A stretch of 64,000 nt of DNA from Saccharina japonica (GCA_008828725.1 MEHQ01003854.1:1030652-1094651), one strand, 5' to 3'. Numbered from the stretch's first letter, positions 11,430 to 22,689 are shown. The notes: a model not told the origin generated them from the sequence alone. Program-made: numbers and translations.

Positions 11430-12989
11430 GATTCTTAATAGGAGTACAAATGGTTAAGGAAATAGAAACGAAGGGGATTGACTCCGAATCAATGCGGGTT
11501 GTTTGATGGAAAACATATTTAGAATAGATGTGGCCAGGGGGGACAGGGGGGGGGGGGTGGCTGTTCCTGAGAGCACATTGTTTGTTGTTGTTGTCGGTTG
11601 TCTCGCGGTCATAGCGAAAGGGCCTTGCAAAATCGCTCGAGAGACTGTGGGTGTGCTGATGATCGAGATCATTTGACTCGCGCATGCATGCATACCGAGT
11701 TTTTCGTGAAAACTATAACAGGGCACAAATACTGCATATCGTGCAATACTGCAATCGCGTTGATATACAGCAGGCACATTGTATGTACGTTATACACAGG
11801 CACATTGATCATATGTACGTTAACAGCACAATTGTCGTACGTAGTACATAAATTTAAGAGAAGAAGGTCGCACAGCACCGCACAGCAGAGGATTGCGCAA
11901 AATGAAAAAACCGCAAGGCGGTACGTTGCTGTTCCGTGAACGGACAAGACAGATTGGAAAGATATACGCATACATTTGAAGACAAAGTTAGGGTTGTTTA
12001 TATACGTATATACGTGCGTGCACAGACAGCATGATTATATCATGATCCAGGCTCGCGAGGATGTCACGTGAGCATGTCACCTGGGCATGGCTCTGAACGT
12101 GGTGTGTCGTTGAAGAGCTATGTTGTCTCGCGGCACCGTCTAGCCTGGTATGATACCTACATACGTAGTATCCTGGTATCACCTTATTGCGCCGCATTCA
12201 CAAAATTCGTCTATTTCTTGTCATCGCCGAGTGGTGATCGAGATTTGTTTTAGAAATCAAAACAAGCAAACACAGCCACCACCACCACCACCACCAGCGA
12301 CACGTTTCTGCTGGTGCTGGTGCTCAGCTGGTGGTGTGGTAATGGTGGCGGTGCTTGACTTGAGGATGGTTGTTGGTGATCTCTGGTACCTGCTCGTACC
12401 TGGTACCTGGTATGGGGTGGAATACGTATCATATGCTTGTTTTCCCGAGGACCACCCGTGGTACCTGGTAAGTAGCCATGCGACATGACCAAGCTTCGCG
12501 AACTCGGGACGGCTTTGAACGCGAGCAGAGGTAGGAGGAGGGGGCGTTTTCTAGGGGCCTTCAGAGACCCCGTCTGTTTCTAAAGCAGTGGTGCTTTCGT
12601 CGCGTACGGTGACAGAAGGCCACGTACTACGTATCATACGATACGAGTACGGATGAACGATACAATCTCAGCAAAGGTTAAAAAAGTAGCAACCGCACAC
12701 TGCTGCAATACCCGTACGCAGAGCAGCCGCGAATCGCTGTGGCCACGACGACAGGCACGGCGCACGTACGAGTTGTACTACAGTATCCCAGCCTGCGACG
12801 TAAGAAGACGGTGCCGGGCATGCCGGCGTAGGGAGGAGCGTGCGTTTTTAACGTGTGTGGGACAAAAAAAAAAAAAAAATTGTTTGCATTTGCTCCACTC
12901 TAAGTTGCTATGATAAAGTGGGCATCAAAGATCACTTGATTAAAGTATTGTTTTTTGGGCATCAGACGAACTATATATAAAGATAGATA
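11430..12989. other. Spacer without recognised gene
   Basis: It contains a G run (11536-11558), a CCACCACCA run (12270-12296), a poly-A stretch (12864-12880) and many TACGTAC and TACCTGGTA words, for example GTACCTGGTACCTGGTA at 12400. I find no splice-linked coding exons. Confidence 0.35.
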
Positions 12990-14345
12990 TATACAAGGGC
13001 TCCGCATGGGTGCCGGCATTCGCCGGCACCCATGCTTCGGATAGGACATATACCCATACCTGGTACATCAGTTATTTGGTACCATCCTTATTGTTTACGA
13101 CAATAAAATGGCGCTCGTTCGTGTTTCGATATCTGACGCCTACGTGCAGAATCAAGGCAATGCCAAGGGTTGCAGGAAGAAGGGAACTGCTGCGTGCTGA
13201 AATATTCAGTTCGCAACCTCATTTCTCAGTCTCAACAGTCAGTCTCAGAAATGTATTTAGCCGCTTTTGGTGTTCCCTGGATAGTCTCAGTCCTCAGGAT
13301 AGTTTGCGAGATTTACGACAACAATCTGACGGCGCTCGCTCGTGTTTTGACATCTGACACATACTACGTGGAGAATCAAGGCAATGCCAGGTGTTACAGG
13401 AAGAAGGAAACACTAGTGTAAGTGCTGATACTCAGTTCGCAACTTCATGTCTCAGTCTCTGTCAGAAATGCACCAGTCGAGGTCCGGTGGGCTCAGTTTC
13501 AGTTTGGTGGCCGTGCGCCGAAAACACTTCGTGCCGAGCAAGCGGTTCCGCGTGGATATGCAAAGTCGAGATATTTAAAAGCTGGCAACGGGGGGGGGGG
13601 GTGTACTCATGTCGTGCACGGCCGTATTCATATGACCATAGACCCTCGCATCCCTACAATGCCGGGACGGAGCACGCTGGGTTTTCACCAACCAGGCAGA
13701 CATTGCTTGCACCAAGCGCGAACCGCCGTGAGGTATTGGGCGAGTCGCATGGAGGGTGAGCTGCATCCTGCTAAGAACCGCCTCTGAGGCGGACTTGCAT
13801 ATGGACGACAGCTTCAATGAGTTAATTTAATTTCTGGTGTGGCCACTTCCGGAGACAGCAATGGGTTTTACTATGTAACTGCCTCGCGGATGCCGTACCA
13901 TATTAACACTACGTGATACGACCATTCCCCTTGTGCGGAGCGAAGGTTCTCCACCCCGCACAAATGATCTACTCGACCGCCAGCTTTGGTGACCGCCAAA
14001 AAAAAAAAAAAAAACGGCACCCTGGTTGTCTAGCTCACGCAGCGAGTGGCGTGTTTTACAGCGTCGTTGCCAACCGACGCCAACCCAACCTATAAATATA
14101 TCATATATTTATAGGGGAACGCAACGGGGGGGGGGATCTCATTTCTTCTCTGACTCGTGTGTCTGAGCAGACTCGTATCTACAGCACTGCTGTACACTAT
14201 ACAACAGTAGTAGTACTGCTGTACAGCAGTACGTACAGCAGCAATCAGCAGTACTATACATAGCAGCTGCTCGCTACGTCGTACATACAGCAGTACTCGT
14301 GTATACCTGGTACTTCTCGTAAGTACTGATATTTGTTCTTGTATA
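12990..14345 (+). mobile_element. One-armed relative of the 80-2640 element
   Basis: From the hairpin at 13008-13036 (GGGTGCCGGCATTCGCCGGCACCC) onward, this segment follows the right arm 1858-2620 of the first element. Shared landmarks in order include CATCAGTTATTT, AATCAAGGCAATGCCA, CAGTTCGCAACCTCATTTCTCAG, CGTGCCGAGCAAGCGGTT and CAGCAGTACGTAC. The copy is about 10-15% diverged by eye and has no inverted partner, so it is older or recombined. It is interrupted by an insertion at about 13604-14118. Confidence 0.7.
13604..14118 (+). mobile_element. ~515 bp insertion flanked by GCAACGGGGG duplication
   Basis: The host element reads GCAACGGGG before the insert (13584-13602) and GCAACGGGGG again after it (14118-14132), as expected of a target duplication. 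The inserted sequence starts near TGTACTCATGTCGTGC and contains the ATGCCGGGACGGAGCACGCT segment shared with 10940-11170, plus an A16 run at 14000-14015. It could be the 3' piece of a retroposon. The exact ends are blurred by the G run. Confidence 0.5.
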
Positions 14346-14399
14346 TAGCACAGCAGTAATATTGTTATTTTTACCCTGAAAAAGGAGCGCTACTATTGT

Positions 14400-14830
14400 A
14401 CATGAATCCACCAGAAAAAAAAATCAGCCGAGTTTTCATTCCTCCGTGGATCTTTGACTTTTTAATTGAGGCGAAATGTGTTGAGTGTAGACTCAGCACC
14501 ACAGATATCTCTCTCAGCAGCAACAGCACCACGCATATCATCCTCAGCGGCCAGTAGAGCCGAGGCATCTCCGCAAGATCCACCCACTTCGAGGTCGCTG
14601 CGCTCAGCGGCGGCGCTTGACCCGAGAGTGCACGCGGGCGGAAAATGAGGGGCGGAGGCTAAGGGACGCGACCCTCGAGAACAGCGGGCGAGAAAGCGAA
14701 GGCGAGGACGTCGAAACGAGTCCCGAGTGCGAGTTCGGTCTGAAGCGAAGTGAAATTCGAAGAGGTCCAAGATCACCGGAGTGGTCGAGGTTGATTTTAT
14801 TTATGTCTATCTATTTACGATAGGAACGTG
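14400..14830. repeat. Dispersed GC-rich repeat, copy B
   Basis: This is the diverged partner of 7560-7885, with shared words GCGGGCGAGAAAGCGAAGGCGAG and GAGTTCGGTCTGAAGCGAAG, again directly upstream of a TACTCGGAGTA element. I see no protein in it. Confidence 0.5.
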
Positions 14831-15042
14831 AACGTACCCCAGAGATGCTCCAAGTACCCAAGGGAGTAAAGTAAAGAGTATTGGAGATCAAAACTTCAGG
14901 TACTTTGTGTACTCGGAGTATTTCGGGGTTCGATACTCCGGGATACTGCTCGTACTCGGAGTATTTCGGGTATGAACACTCTCGATACTGCTTGTACTCG
15001 GAGTATTTCGGGGTCCGATACTGCGGGTACTCGCTTGCACTC

Positions 15043-15376
15043 TATGGGAAGCCCCGGATGACCTAGCTCAGCTCAAGGCCAGCATAAAGCTGTACCACTC
15101 GAGAGAGTTCGTCACCCTAGCTGACGCGAAATAAGATGTGTGAATTATTACCCAGAAGAACCCAGGCAGAACCCGGGCAGAGCCCAGTCAGAGGGTCCCC
15201 TCCCCGCTGGAAGACTCATGAAGAGGAAGGAGAAGTAGAACAACAACAAGAAGAACAATAACTGGCTGCTGTGCGCGACGATCCACAGCAGCAAATAGCC
15301 ATATCCGTTATACCCTAAGATCCATTGCCACCTAGGAAACCCGGGGATGCGGCCCGGATGTCCCCGGGCGACCACA
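15043..15376 (-). repeat. 3' LTR of the minus-strand retrotransposon
   Basis: This ~334 bp LTR is nearly identical to 20766-21093. It lies next to the polypurine tract and is therefore the downstream LTR in the transcribed orientation. Confidence 0.85.
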
Positions 15377-15808
15377 GCCCCCCCCCAGAGCAAACCCACA
15401 GGCCCAAAGGGACTTGGGGGAAAACGACAGAAAAAAAAGACAGGGACAGCCGGCGACCATTCCCGACAAAAAAACACAACTCGAAGGGAGAAGAAAAAAA
15501 CACAATCAGCATTATCATCCCTGTCGACAAAATTACTACCAATGGCATACATCCGTGATAAAACGCTAGGGGACCACACCTCGTTTTATTGAAAGTCAGG
15601 TGGAATTCACAGCAAACTTTGGACGATAAACGCTTGAATTTCACATGGTAATCTTCACAGCAACACTCCTGCATCACCTTAGTACATATTTTCAGTTAGA
15701 CATACCAGGAAATACCACTTCACAAACGCACATACATCCGATCATACAAATAGCAACACACAGATAAGAAGTGACCCACCAGCTTCTTCCTGCCGTGGCC
15801 TAAAGGCA

Positions 15809-17293
15809 TCAGTCAGGCGCAGCTAGTAGAGGGCCCGAGCTAGGAGGTAGACATTCAGCCTTCAGACAAGCAAACACGACCACCGGCAATTCTGCTGTCG
15901 ATTCACCAACAACTTTTCTCCCAGCACAAGAACCGTTCACACCATGGGCAAACACTTCTTCCTTTGCCCCACCATGGCCAGCGTCACCATGGGCTTTGCC
16001 CTCAAAATATATTTCGTTTGCACCGCTCGCCGATCCAACGCTAAGTCGAATACCAAAGTCCTCGAGCCCGACCTCGCGCAATCGCATACCAACTCCTGGA
16101 TCAGTTCTTGTCTTCGGTTTACTGGGCTCAGAAGGAACAGCATCCTTCCGAGGGTTCGTCTGTACCGAATCAAAATCTGCTACAACAGACGTATCCATAA
16201 TCTCTGATTTATCGCATACATTCACATCTATTGAGGTCTCCTCAAAACCAGACACCAGATCAGCAGAAGAAACGACGACAGGTATGTCCACAATAATCTC
16301 AGACTCCTCGCATACATCAACATCCTCCGTTACGGTCTCCTCAGGAACAGACACCACTTCAGCAGAAGGAACGACGACGGGTATGTCCATAACCATCTTA
16401 AACTCCTCACATACATCCGCACTCTCAATTACTGTCTCCTCAGGACCAGTTATCAGTTCAGCAGAAGGAACGACGTCAGGTATGTTCACAATAATCTCAG
16501 ACTCCTCGCATGCATCCACATCCTCCGTTACTGTCTTTTCAGGAACAGACACCAGTTCAGCAGACGGAACGACGACGGGTATGTCCACAACCATATCAGA
16601 CTCCAAACATACACCCACACTCTCAATTACCGTCTCCTCAGGAGCAGTCACCACTTCAGCAGAAGAAATGACGACAGGGGCTTCCACGACAATCTCAGAC
16701 TCCTGGCACACATCCCCGTTCTCCACAGGAGCAGACACTAGTTTAGCCGAACAAGGAACAACACCAATTCGTTCTGGATTACGACGAACAGCATTGATTG
16801 AACCCCGCGTAAAAACACTCTCACAAGATTGATGATGATGGTTACGAATTCCAGACAAAGACGAATCCCCAAGTCTCCGGTCCTTGGACCGGAGACTCAG
16901 AAAGCATAATCCCAAAAGTGATGCCCGATTTTCAAGGAAATAGGCGTGACCAGAAAAGTGACCCCCCCCAAAACACACCCCGGGTACCCCCTTGTCCGCT
17001 CGACCCTCAAAGCTCGTTCTGGACGTACAGCAGCGGCGTCGCGACAGTTTTTGCACGCCTCGACAGCCAAGCACACACCATGCGCCTCGGCCGAGTATCA
17101 GCAACAGAGGTGGGGTGTGTGCGATATGCCGAGGACAGAAGCACGCACCGAGCAGATCAGCACGCAAACACGCCGAGCACTGAATGACCTTTGGGAGTTC
17201 CACATCTATGATGAATATTGTTTGAACAGGGGGAAGGGGGGTTGTGATGATCTGCGAACTGCGAACCGGAAGACGAATGCCACGCCGCGCCAC
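15809..17293 (-). CDS. Second frame of the LTR element, acidic repeat protein of unknown function
   Basis: This long open stretch (494 residues) is inside the LTR element and on its coding strand. Its middle holds about six imperfect copies of a ~40-residue acidic module built on VVVPSAELVSVPEETV and EESEIIVDIPVV. The C-terminal part (LEDFGIRLSVGSASGANE) is non-repetitive. No retroviral enzyme motif is present. The N-terminal part abuts a nested foldback insertion, so the natural start is uncertain. It could be an accessory gene or a tandemly expanded coding segment of the element. Confidence 0.5.
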   Translation of the reverse strand: MARRGIRLPVRSSQIITTPLPPVQTIFIIDVELPKVIQCSACLRADLLGACFCPRHIAHTPPLLLILGRGAWCVLGCRGVQKLSRRRCCTSRTSFEGRADKGVPGVCFGGGHFSGHAYFLENRASLLGLCFLSLRSKDRRLGDSSLSGIRNHHHQSCESVFTRGSINAVRRNPERIGVVPCSAKLVSAPVENGDVCQESEIVVEAPVVISSAEVVTAPEETVIESVGVCLESDMVVDIPVVVPSAELVSVPEKTVTEDVDACEESEIIVNIPDVVPSAELITGPEETVIESADVCEEFKMVMDIPVVVPSAEVVSVPEETVTEDVDVCEESEIIVDIPVVVSSADLVSGFEETSIDVNVCDKSEIMDTSVVADFDSVQTNPRKDAVPSEPSKPKTRTDPGVGMRLREVGLEDFGIRLSVGSASGANEIYFEGKAHGDAGHGGAKEEVFAHGVNGSCAGRKVVGESTAELPVVVFACLKAECLPPSSGPLLAAPD

Positions 17294-17319
17294 GTGTATG
17301 AGTACATGTCACGCCTCAC

Positions 17320-17872
17320 TAGACCGCCTTGTCAGCTCGCAGCAGCAACTGTGACTCTGAATCGGTACAGCAGCAGCAGCAGCACAACAGCAGTACGTCA
17401 ACGCTCGGGTGCTTCGTTGTGTCAAAATACAAAATAATACCCCAAAAGACAAGACAGGTCGACTCGAGCGCACTCGGCGCGCCAGAGGCAGCCAGCGTGG
17501 CTTCGGATGCTTGGGTTCTACGCCCAGTACAGCGCACTTGGCACGTCTCTTCGCGGCGCCAAACCACAACAACAGCAGTTGGTCTCCCCGTTTGCTCAAA
17601 TATCTGCTCGTACAACAAGTCGACCTGTCTTGGTATTTTGTATTTTGACACAACGAAGCACCCGAGCGTCGACTGACTGTGCTGCTGCTGCTGCTGCTGC
17701 TGCTGTAAAGTCTACGAGTACGGAAAGGAGCGCGCCGAGTGCGCTTCCCTTCGTCTCTAGGCCCGAGGCCGCGCCAGCCGGCTGTAGTTTGGCGACGGCG
17801 AGACGCACCGATCGCCGGCTGCGCGTCGGGTGCGAAGCAACGTCGCTGTGCCACCATCCAACTCATCGATCG

Positions 17873-17910
<38 letters not shown>

Positions 17911-18075
17911 GCTTGCTGCGTGGATAACATCTTGAATTTAGAGACCATGCCATTTTTCGATTTGAAAATCTGATGACCCAAGTCGTCAGATTCTCAGGCC
18001 GTTTCCTATGCGGTTCGATTTTTAGTTTGTATTTTTCGATCTCAAAAACTAAAGCACCGTCCTATATGCAGTCCG
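17320..18075 (-). mobile_element. CAG-rich foldback element, copy B, nested in the LTR element
   Basis: This is the reverse-oriented relative of 3539-4331. It shares the TTATCCACGCAGCAAGCAAGCAG block, the (CTG)n run at 17873-17910, the motif around GTCAACGCTCGG-TGCTTCGTTGTGTC, and a terminal AGGCCGTTTCCTATGCGGTT at 17997. An internal inverted repeat pairs 17397-17465 with 17615-17670, which copy A lacks. The 18076 side is cut by a TACTCGGAGTA element. Confidence 0.6.
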
Positions 18076-18392
18076 ATTGTGCAGTATACTCCGAGTATCA
18101 AGTACATTTCGTACTCCGAGTATTGGAGTACTAGCGGCCTGAATACTCGGAGTACTTGGAGTATGTGAGCAGTACTGAAGCCCCATATACTCGGAGTACA
18201 AGGAGTACCCGCAGTATCGGACCTCGAAATACTCCGAGTACAAGAAGTATCGAGAGTGTTCATACCCGAAATACTCCGAGTACGAGCAGTATCCCGGAGT
18301 GTCGAACCCCGAAATACTTCGAGTACACGAAGTACCTGAAGTATTTTATCTCCAATACTCCTTACTTTACTCCAAGGTACTCGGAGCATCTG
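18076..18392 (-). mobile_element. TACTCGGAGTA-palindrome element, copy 4, nested
   Basis: About twelve palindromes occur in 315 bp: TACTCCGAGTA or TACTCGGAGTA separated by GAAGCCCC, GGACCTCGAAA, GAGAGTGTTCATACCCGAAA and TATCCCGGAGT spacers. It ends with ACTCGGAGCATCTGTG. The left end begins directly at TATACTCCGAGTATC without the full terminal repeat. It lies inside the LTR element, next to foldback copy B. Confidence 0.8.
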
Positions 18393-18475
18393 TGCAACAT
18401 TGAAGGCAACGAGGAAAATACCCCTGAGCCCGCGGAAAAAACGCCGGACAAAGACTTGCATTTTTTTTCAGGACT

Positions 18476-18650
18476 GGAGACTAGCAACTAGCAACACGAA
18501 TGATACTCATTCGATTGCGATACTAACATACTGACACCTGGACAAAACTTGCTCAGTAATAATGGCCCTTTCTCAACACCTTATTTTTTAGTAAGACCGG
18601 AGACTAGCAACGCGAATGTTACTCATTCGATTGCGATACTAATAGTAGTA
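18476..18650 (+). repeat. ~45 bp direct repeat pair
   Basis: GGAGACTAGCAAC..CGAATG.TACTCATTCGATTGCGATACTAA occurs at 18476-18530 and again at 18600-18645, about 122 bp apart. It may be a local duplication within the LTR element or the trace of an insertion. Confidence 0.6.
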
Positions 18651-18749
18651 GATATATCCGGAACAGCAGCAGCTGCAGTAGTGCCCGTCGCTGTTGAACC
18701 CCCTCGCCCCTCCATCGTAGAAACAGGTTGATCATACACCATGTTGACG

Positions 18750-20072
18750 TTATTGGTAACAGCTGTACACAGTCCCATCACTATTCGCAGAATGCAACAT
18801 AGCACCACCACCTGAAGTACCGCCAATTAAGGTATCACCCGGACCATGAGAAGAAACAGGCACACAGAAACTGTTTGCGGTATCAGCCATAGGACGACGA
18901 TGAGGGTGTTGACGAAAATCTTGATGTTCGAAGCGTTTAATCGATGGACTCGCCGATCCGGAAAATTCATTGGGTACATAAGTAGGGTTATAACGTCCAG
19001 AAGAAAAATGAGTGCCTCCGACCCCTCGCGCTCCCTGGCTGACCTGACGCTGAACAGTTCGACCTAAATATCCACTACGCTTCTGAGTGACTCCAGCCCC
19101 TCTCGTTGGACAGAAATGAGAGATATTATCCACAAAAGAAGTTTGCTGGTATCCTTGACTCCCACACTATGAATATCCATTCGTAGCGGCCATCAAGTTC
19201 GTATCATGTCCTATTGTTGTATGGTGACCACGGTCGAAGTTCTCATCTCGCTGGCTGTGGCGAGAAGAAAACCCAGTGCGGTTCTGATAATTGGCAGGGC
19301 GGTCGAAGTTGTCATTTCGCTGATGATTAGAAGAAATCCCAGTATTACGGCTCTGACCGAATTGAGAACCCATACTCGTAGAGAAATTTCGGTGAAAATT
19401 CCGATTTCCTGTCCAAGCGTAACCAGTGTTTCCTTGTATCCTCGTACGTTCAACAGACCTCGACGAATGTACTAGTAACCGGTGTGTTTTTGACCAACTT
19501 TTTGCTTCACGTTCTACCATCAAGAATGAATCAAGGGGTAGAGAGTATAACTCGTCTTTATCCATTAGTTGGGAGGTGCATGCATGCCTGAAGACGTCAG
19601 GTGATATTGCATCCAAAAATATCCTCGTGAGCAGCTGTGCTGGTGCCGATTTCCAAGATCCTCGAACATTTCCGCCAACCATGAAAACATCTACAGTTCC
19701 AACCTCGGCAACGAACTTGCACATAGCATCAAACAGCGTCTCAACAAACCGATGCATGTCAGCAGCATCAGTCGCAGCAGTAACCGAACGAGCTACAGCG
19801 CTCAGCGATTCTTTCACAGATACAAGGTCTAGTGCACGTTTAGGGTATGCACCAGCATGGAGACATTCCAGCAAGTCTTCATCAGAGATGCGAGCTTCAA
19901 CACCTGTGTATCCTGCTTTTACAAGTACTCGTTGTAGTAAAAACCCCGGCACTAGATCTCGGATAGGACAATCACGCCAGGCTTTCATCTCATCCAACGA
20001 ATCAAGGAACACACGAATATCTTTTTCGCCTGCACCCAGTAACTTTGGGAGCTTTTTCCTTGCAGGAGCCAT
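18750..20072 (-). pseudogene. Gag-like region of the LTR retrotransposon (fossil)
   Basis: The N-terminal part reads MAPARKKLPKLLGAGEKD and continues as a mostly helical, capsid-like stretch (FVETLFDAMCKFVAEVG, LLTRIFLDAISPDVF). It passes into a basic Asn/Arg/Gly-rich tail (NRNFHRNFSTSMGSQFG) as expected of a nucleic-acid binding nucleocapsid, though no CCHC knuckle was found. Its place directly after the 5' LTR on the coding strand is the usual place of gag. The assignment rests on position and composition rather than on a recognised family, and the region is broken. Confidence 0.6.
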
Positions 20073-20765
20073 GCCACTCTCACAGCAGAGGCAATTAGCT
20101 CAAAGTCGTAAGCGTTTCCGCCGACACGAACCCTACGCGCACCAGAGTTAACTCCCGTTTCTGCCATGTTTATATGGAGCTCGAAGGCAAAGCTACGTAG
20201 AGTTGGCCCCGCCTCTCACCTCTCCCCTACGTGCAAGATTATGTATACAATTTCCACCCGTCAGTATCTTTCAAGATTTTGTTGACAATTATTGTTGTAC
20301 TCATACCTCGTACTCGTAGACAAAATTTTGGGTGGTACTCCAACCAAGCTCCAAGAAGCTGATCCTCCACTCGAGGAGTAGATCGCCCCAAGCTTGCACC
20401 ACTGGCTCGATGACAAATATCTCGCACCCAAGTGTAGTCAAATATCCCGACGGGTATGATATTGGCTCGTATAGTACCTGTACCCAAGATCTCGTCGATA
20501 TTTTAGCGTATCCTGAAGCGTATCTTTCAACCCTGACCTGTTTTGAAGATAAATTTGCAGCAGCAAGCAAAGCTAGCGCCTCCTGCAGCACGAAGACCTC
20601 GTAGATATATATCTGAAGACCCGAAGACACGTACTGCTGTAGATATATACCCAAGATGACCGAATTACCCTCACTACTGATACCTGACCGAACGATACAT
20701 AAACCCAACCCTCAAACTCGAAAATCCCCTTGCGACAACCGGTTACCCCTCGAATACTGCAGTAT

Positions 20766-21093
20766 TATGGGAAGCCCCGGATGACCTAGCTCAGCTCAAG
20801 GCCAGCATAAAGCTGTACCACTCGAGAGAGTTCGTCACCCTAGCTGACGCGAAATAAGATGTGTTAATTATTACCCAGAAGAACTCAGGCAGAACCCGGG
20901 CAGAGCCCAGTCAGAGGGTCCCCTCCCCGCTGGAAGACTCAAGAAGAGGAAGGAGAAGTAGAACAACAAGAACAAGAACTGGCTGCTGTGCGCGACGATC
21001 CACAGCAGCAAATAGCCATATCCGTTATACCCTAAGATCCATTGCCACCTAGGAAACCCGGGGATGCGGCCCGGATGTCCCCGGGCGACCACA
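20766..21093 (-). repeat. 5' LTR of the minus-strand retrotransposon
   Basis: This ~328 bp LTR is nearly identical to 15043-15376. The gag-like frame begins about 690 bp downstream in the minus-strand sense. Confidence 0.85.
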
Positions 21094-21235
21094 ACTCGCA
21101 GTATTTCGGGCTTCAGTACTGCTCATACTCCAAGTACTCCGAGTATTCAGGCCGCCAGTACTCTAATACTCCAAGTACTCGGAGTGCGAAATGTACTCGA
21201 TACTCGGAGTATACTCGGAGCATCTGTGACGTACA

Positions 21236-21967
21236 TACGATACATTGTTTTCTTTCTCCAAGTCCTTTTTGTTCCACCTTCGGTTCGGCGATGTCGTTAG
21301 GTCTTCGTCTCTCCTGTGATGCACTTACTTGCTGGGTGCAGCAGTGGGTACCCTTATTTAAGAGCGCCCCGTGACAAGCCAAAACAAGCGCTCTTATTTT
21401 AACTACACATTGGTCTTCTCTGTAGTGGGCAATATCTAACTTTTAGTATAGGCGGGACATGCCGATTTGACTGCTATGTACGAGTTCGTAATGCTTTCAT
21501 CTTAGGGCGCTGGGTACCCACTGTACGATACATATCTGGGTATACCCTACACTATTTATCTTATACGTACGTCGTATCAGTTGTAGAAGTTAACAGCGAA
21601 ATGTATACCTCTGTTCAAGTGGGTGTGCGATATATACGTAACCACAAACCAGGCGTGTGCTTAGCAGATACCCTTACTCGCACAGCACACACGACTGCTG
21701 TACTTATTGTTTAGTATATACAGCACACGATGCGGAGCTAGCTATTTCTCCATACCCGGTGTCAGTGTTTTACGGCTTGATCCGGCTTGACAAAATGGTT
21801 GATATTGTCAATAATAGTGCACAGCAGTGCACATAAACTCCACAGCAATCAGAAAATACGAGGTATAAACATGCGAACATCACAAAGTCAAAGCTTGTCA
21901 ACGAACGATGATATTGATTACTGCTGTGTATACCTGGCGTATCATCTTTGAGATATTTACAGGGCTG
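21236..21967. other. Spacer without recognised gene
   Basis: Only scattered short words (TACGTAC, CAGCAG, a GACTGCTGTACTTATTG block) are visible. No exon or element boundary can be supported. Confidence 0.3.
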
Positions 21968-22680
21968 TTCGCGGGTCAGGTCAAATCTCACGGGTCAGGT
22001 CTGGCCCGACCCAACCCGCGAGATTTTGAAACCTCTTGGCCCGACCCGACTCGACCCGTGATTGAAAACATCCTGACGCGACCCGATCCGACCAACGAGA
22101 TATGAAAACCTTTTGACCCAACCCAATCTGACCCGTGATATTTTGAATACCTCCTGACCCGACCCGACCCGTCAGATTCCGCTTGCCCCGTAAGGTATGG
22201 GTCATGTCGCGGGTCGGGTCACGAGACCTCCGTACCGTGGGTTGACACTTCAAAAACACTCTTATCTTCAATTTTGTACCCCGCAGTGATATGTGGCCTG
22301 ACTGAAGTGGGTATGGATGACTGCGGATATGCGTACATAGATTTGACGGCGTGTTAATGTTTGAATATGATAACAAAAGAGTATTGCACAGTAGTGTTGG
22401 TACCAGAGAAGTCTTCCAGCAGAAAGCGGGAAAAGCTTCAAGCGTCGTATCCGCGGGTCAAGTTGGCCCGACCCGCGAGTGACCCGTTTCTCGCCGGTCT
22501 TAACCTGACCCGGCCCGTGATTTTTTCATCACCGCTTGCCCCGAACCGACCCGTGAGATAAAAAATCTTGACCCGAGCCGTGAGATTCCAAAAGCTCTTG
22601 ACCCGACCTGACCCGACCCGCGAGATTTGAAAAGCTCTTGACCCGACCCGACCCGACACCACCCGTGATGTTTTGAACGC
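21968..22680. repeat. CCCGACCCGACCCGTGA degenerate arrays
   Basis: Two arrays (21968-22235 and 22446-22680) consist of a 30-40 bp degenerate unit of CCCGACCCGACCCGTGA followed by GATTTTGAAAACCTCTTGA-like spacer. The first array also turns into the complementary sense near 22205. The 210 bp between the arrays is ordinary sequence. The block at 3010-3240 is a weaker relative. The repeated translations (LTGRVGSG, FQNLAGRVG) are caused by the repeat. Confidence 0.8.
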
Positions 22681-22689
22681 TTCCTTCAA

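Larger units (their letters stand above)
15043..21093 (-). mobile_element. Gag-bearing LTR retrotransposon (fossil, apparently non-autonomous)
   Basis: Two direct repeats, 15043-15376 and 20766-21093, are about 98% identical by eye and are flanked by the 4 bp duplication ACTC (15039-15042, 21094-21097). On the minus strand the LTR runs TGTGGTCGCC to CTTCCCATA. A G-rich polypurine tract abuts the downstream LTR (15377-15385), which fixes the orientation as minus: 5' LTR on the right, then the gag-like frame, then a second frame. No protease, reverse transcriptase, RNase H or integrase motif was recognised, so it was probably mobilised by another element. The coding part looks broken (a few breaks) and holds nested insertions. 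Near-identical LTRs suggest a recent arrival. Confidence 0.85.
14839..21228 (+). mobile_element. TACTCGGAGTA-palindrome element, copy 3, split by an LTR element
   Basis: The left part (14839-15042) begins with the terminal repeat CCAGAGATGCTCCAAGTACCC. The right part (21094-21228) ends CTCGGAGCATCTGTG. Together they match the uninterrupted short form seen at 18082-18392. The flanks ACGTACC (14832-14838) and ACGTACA (21229-21235) look like a 7 bp target duplication with one mismatch. The 6 kb LTR retrotransposon inserted into this copy, so the copy is older than that insertion. Confidence 0.8.
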
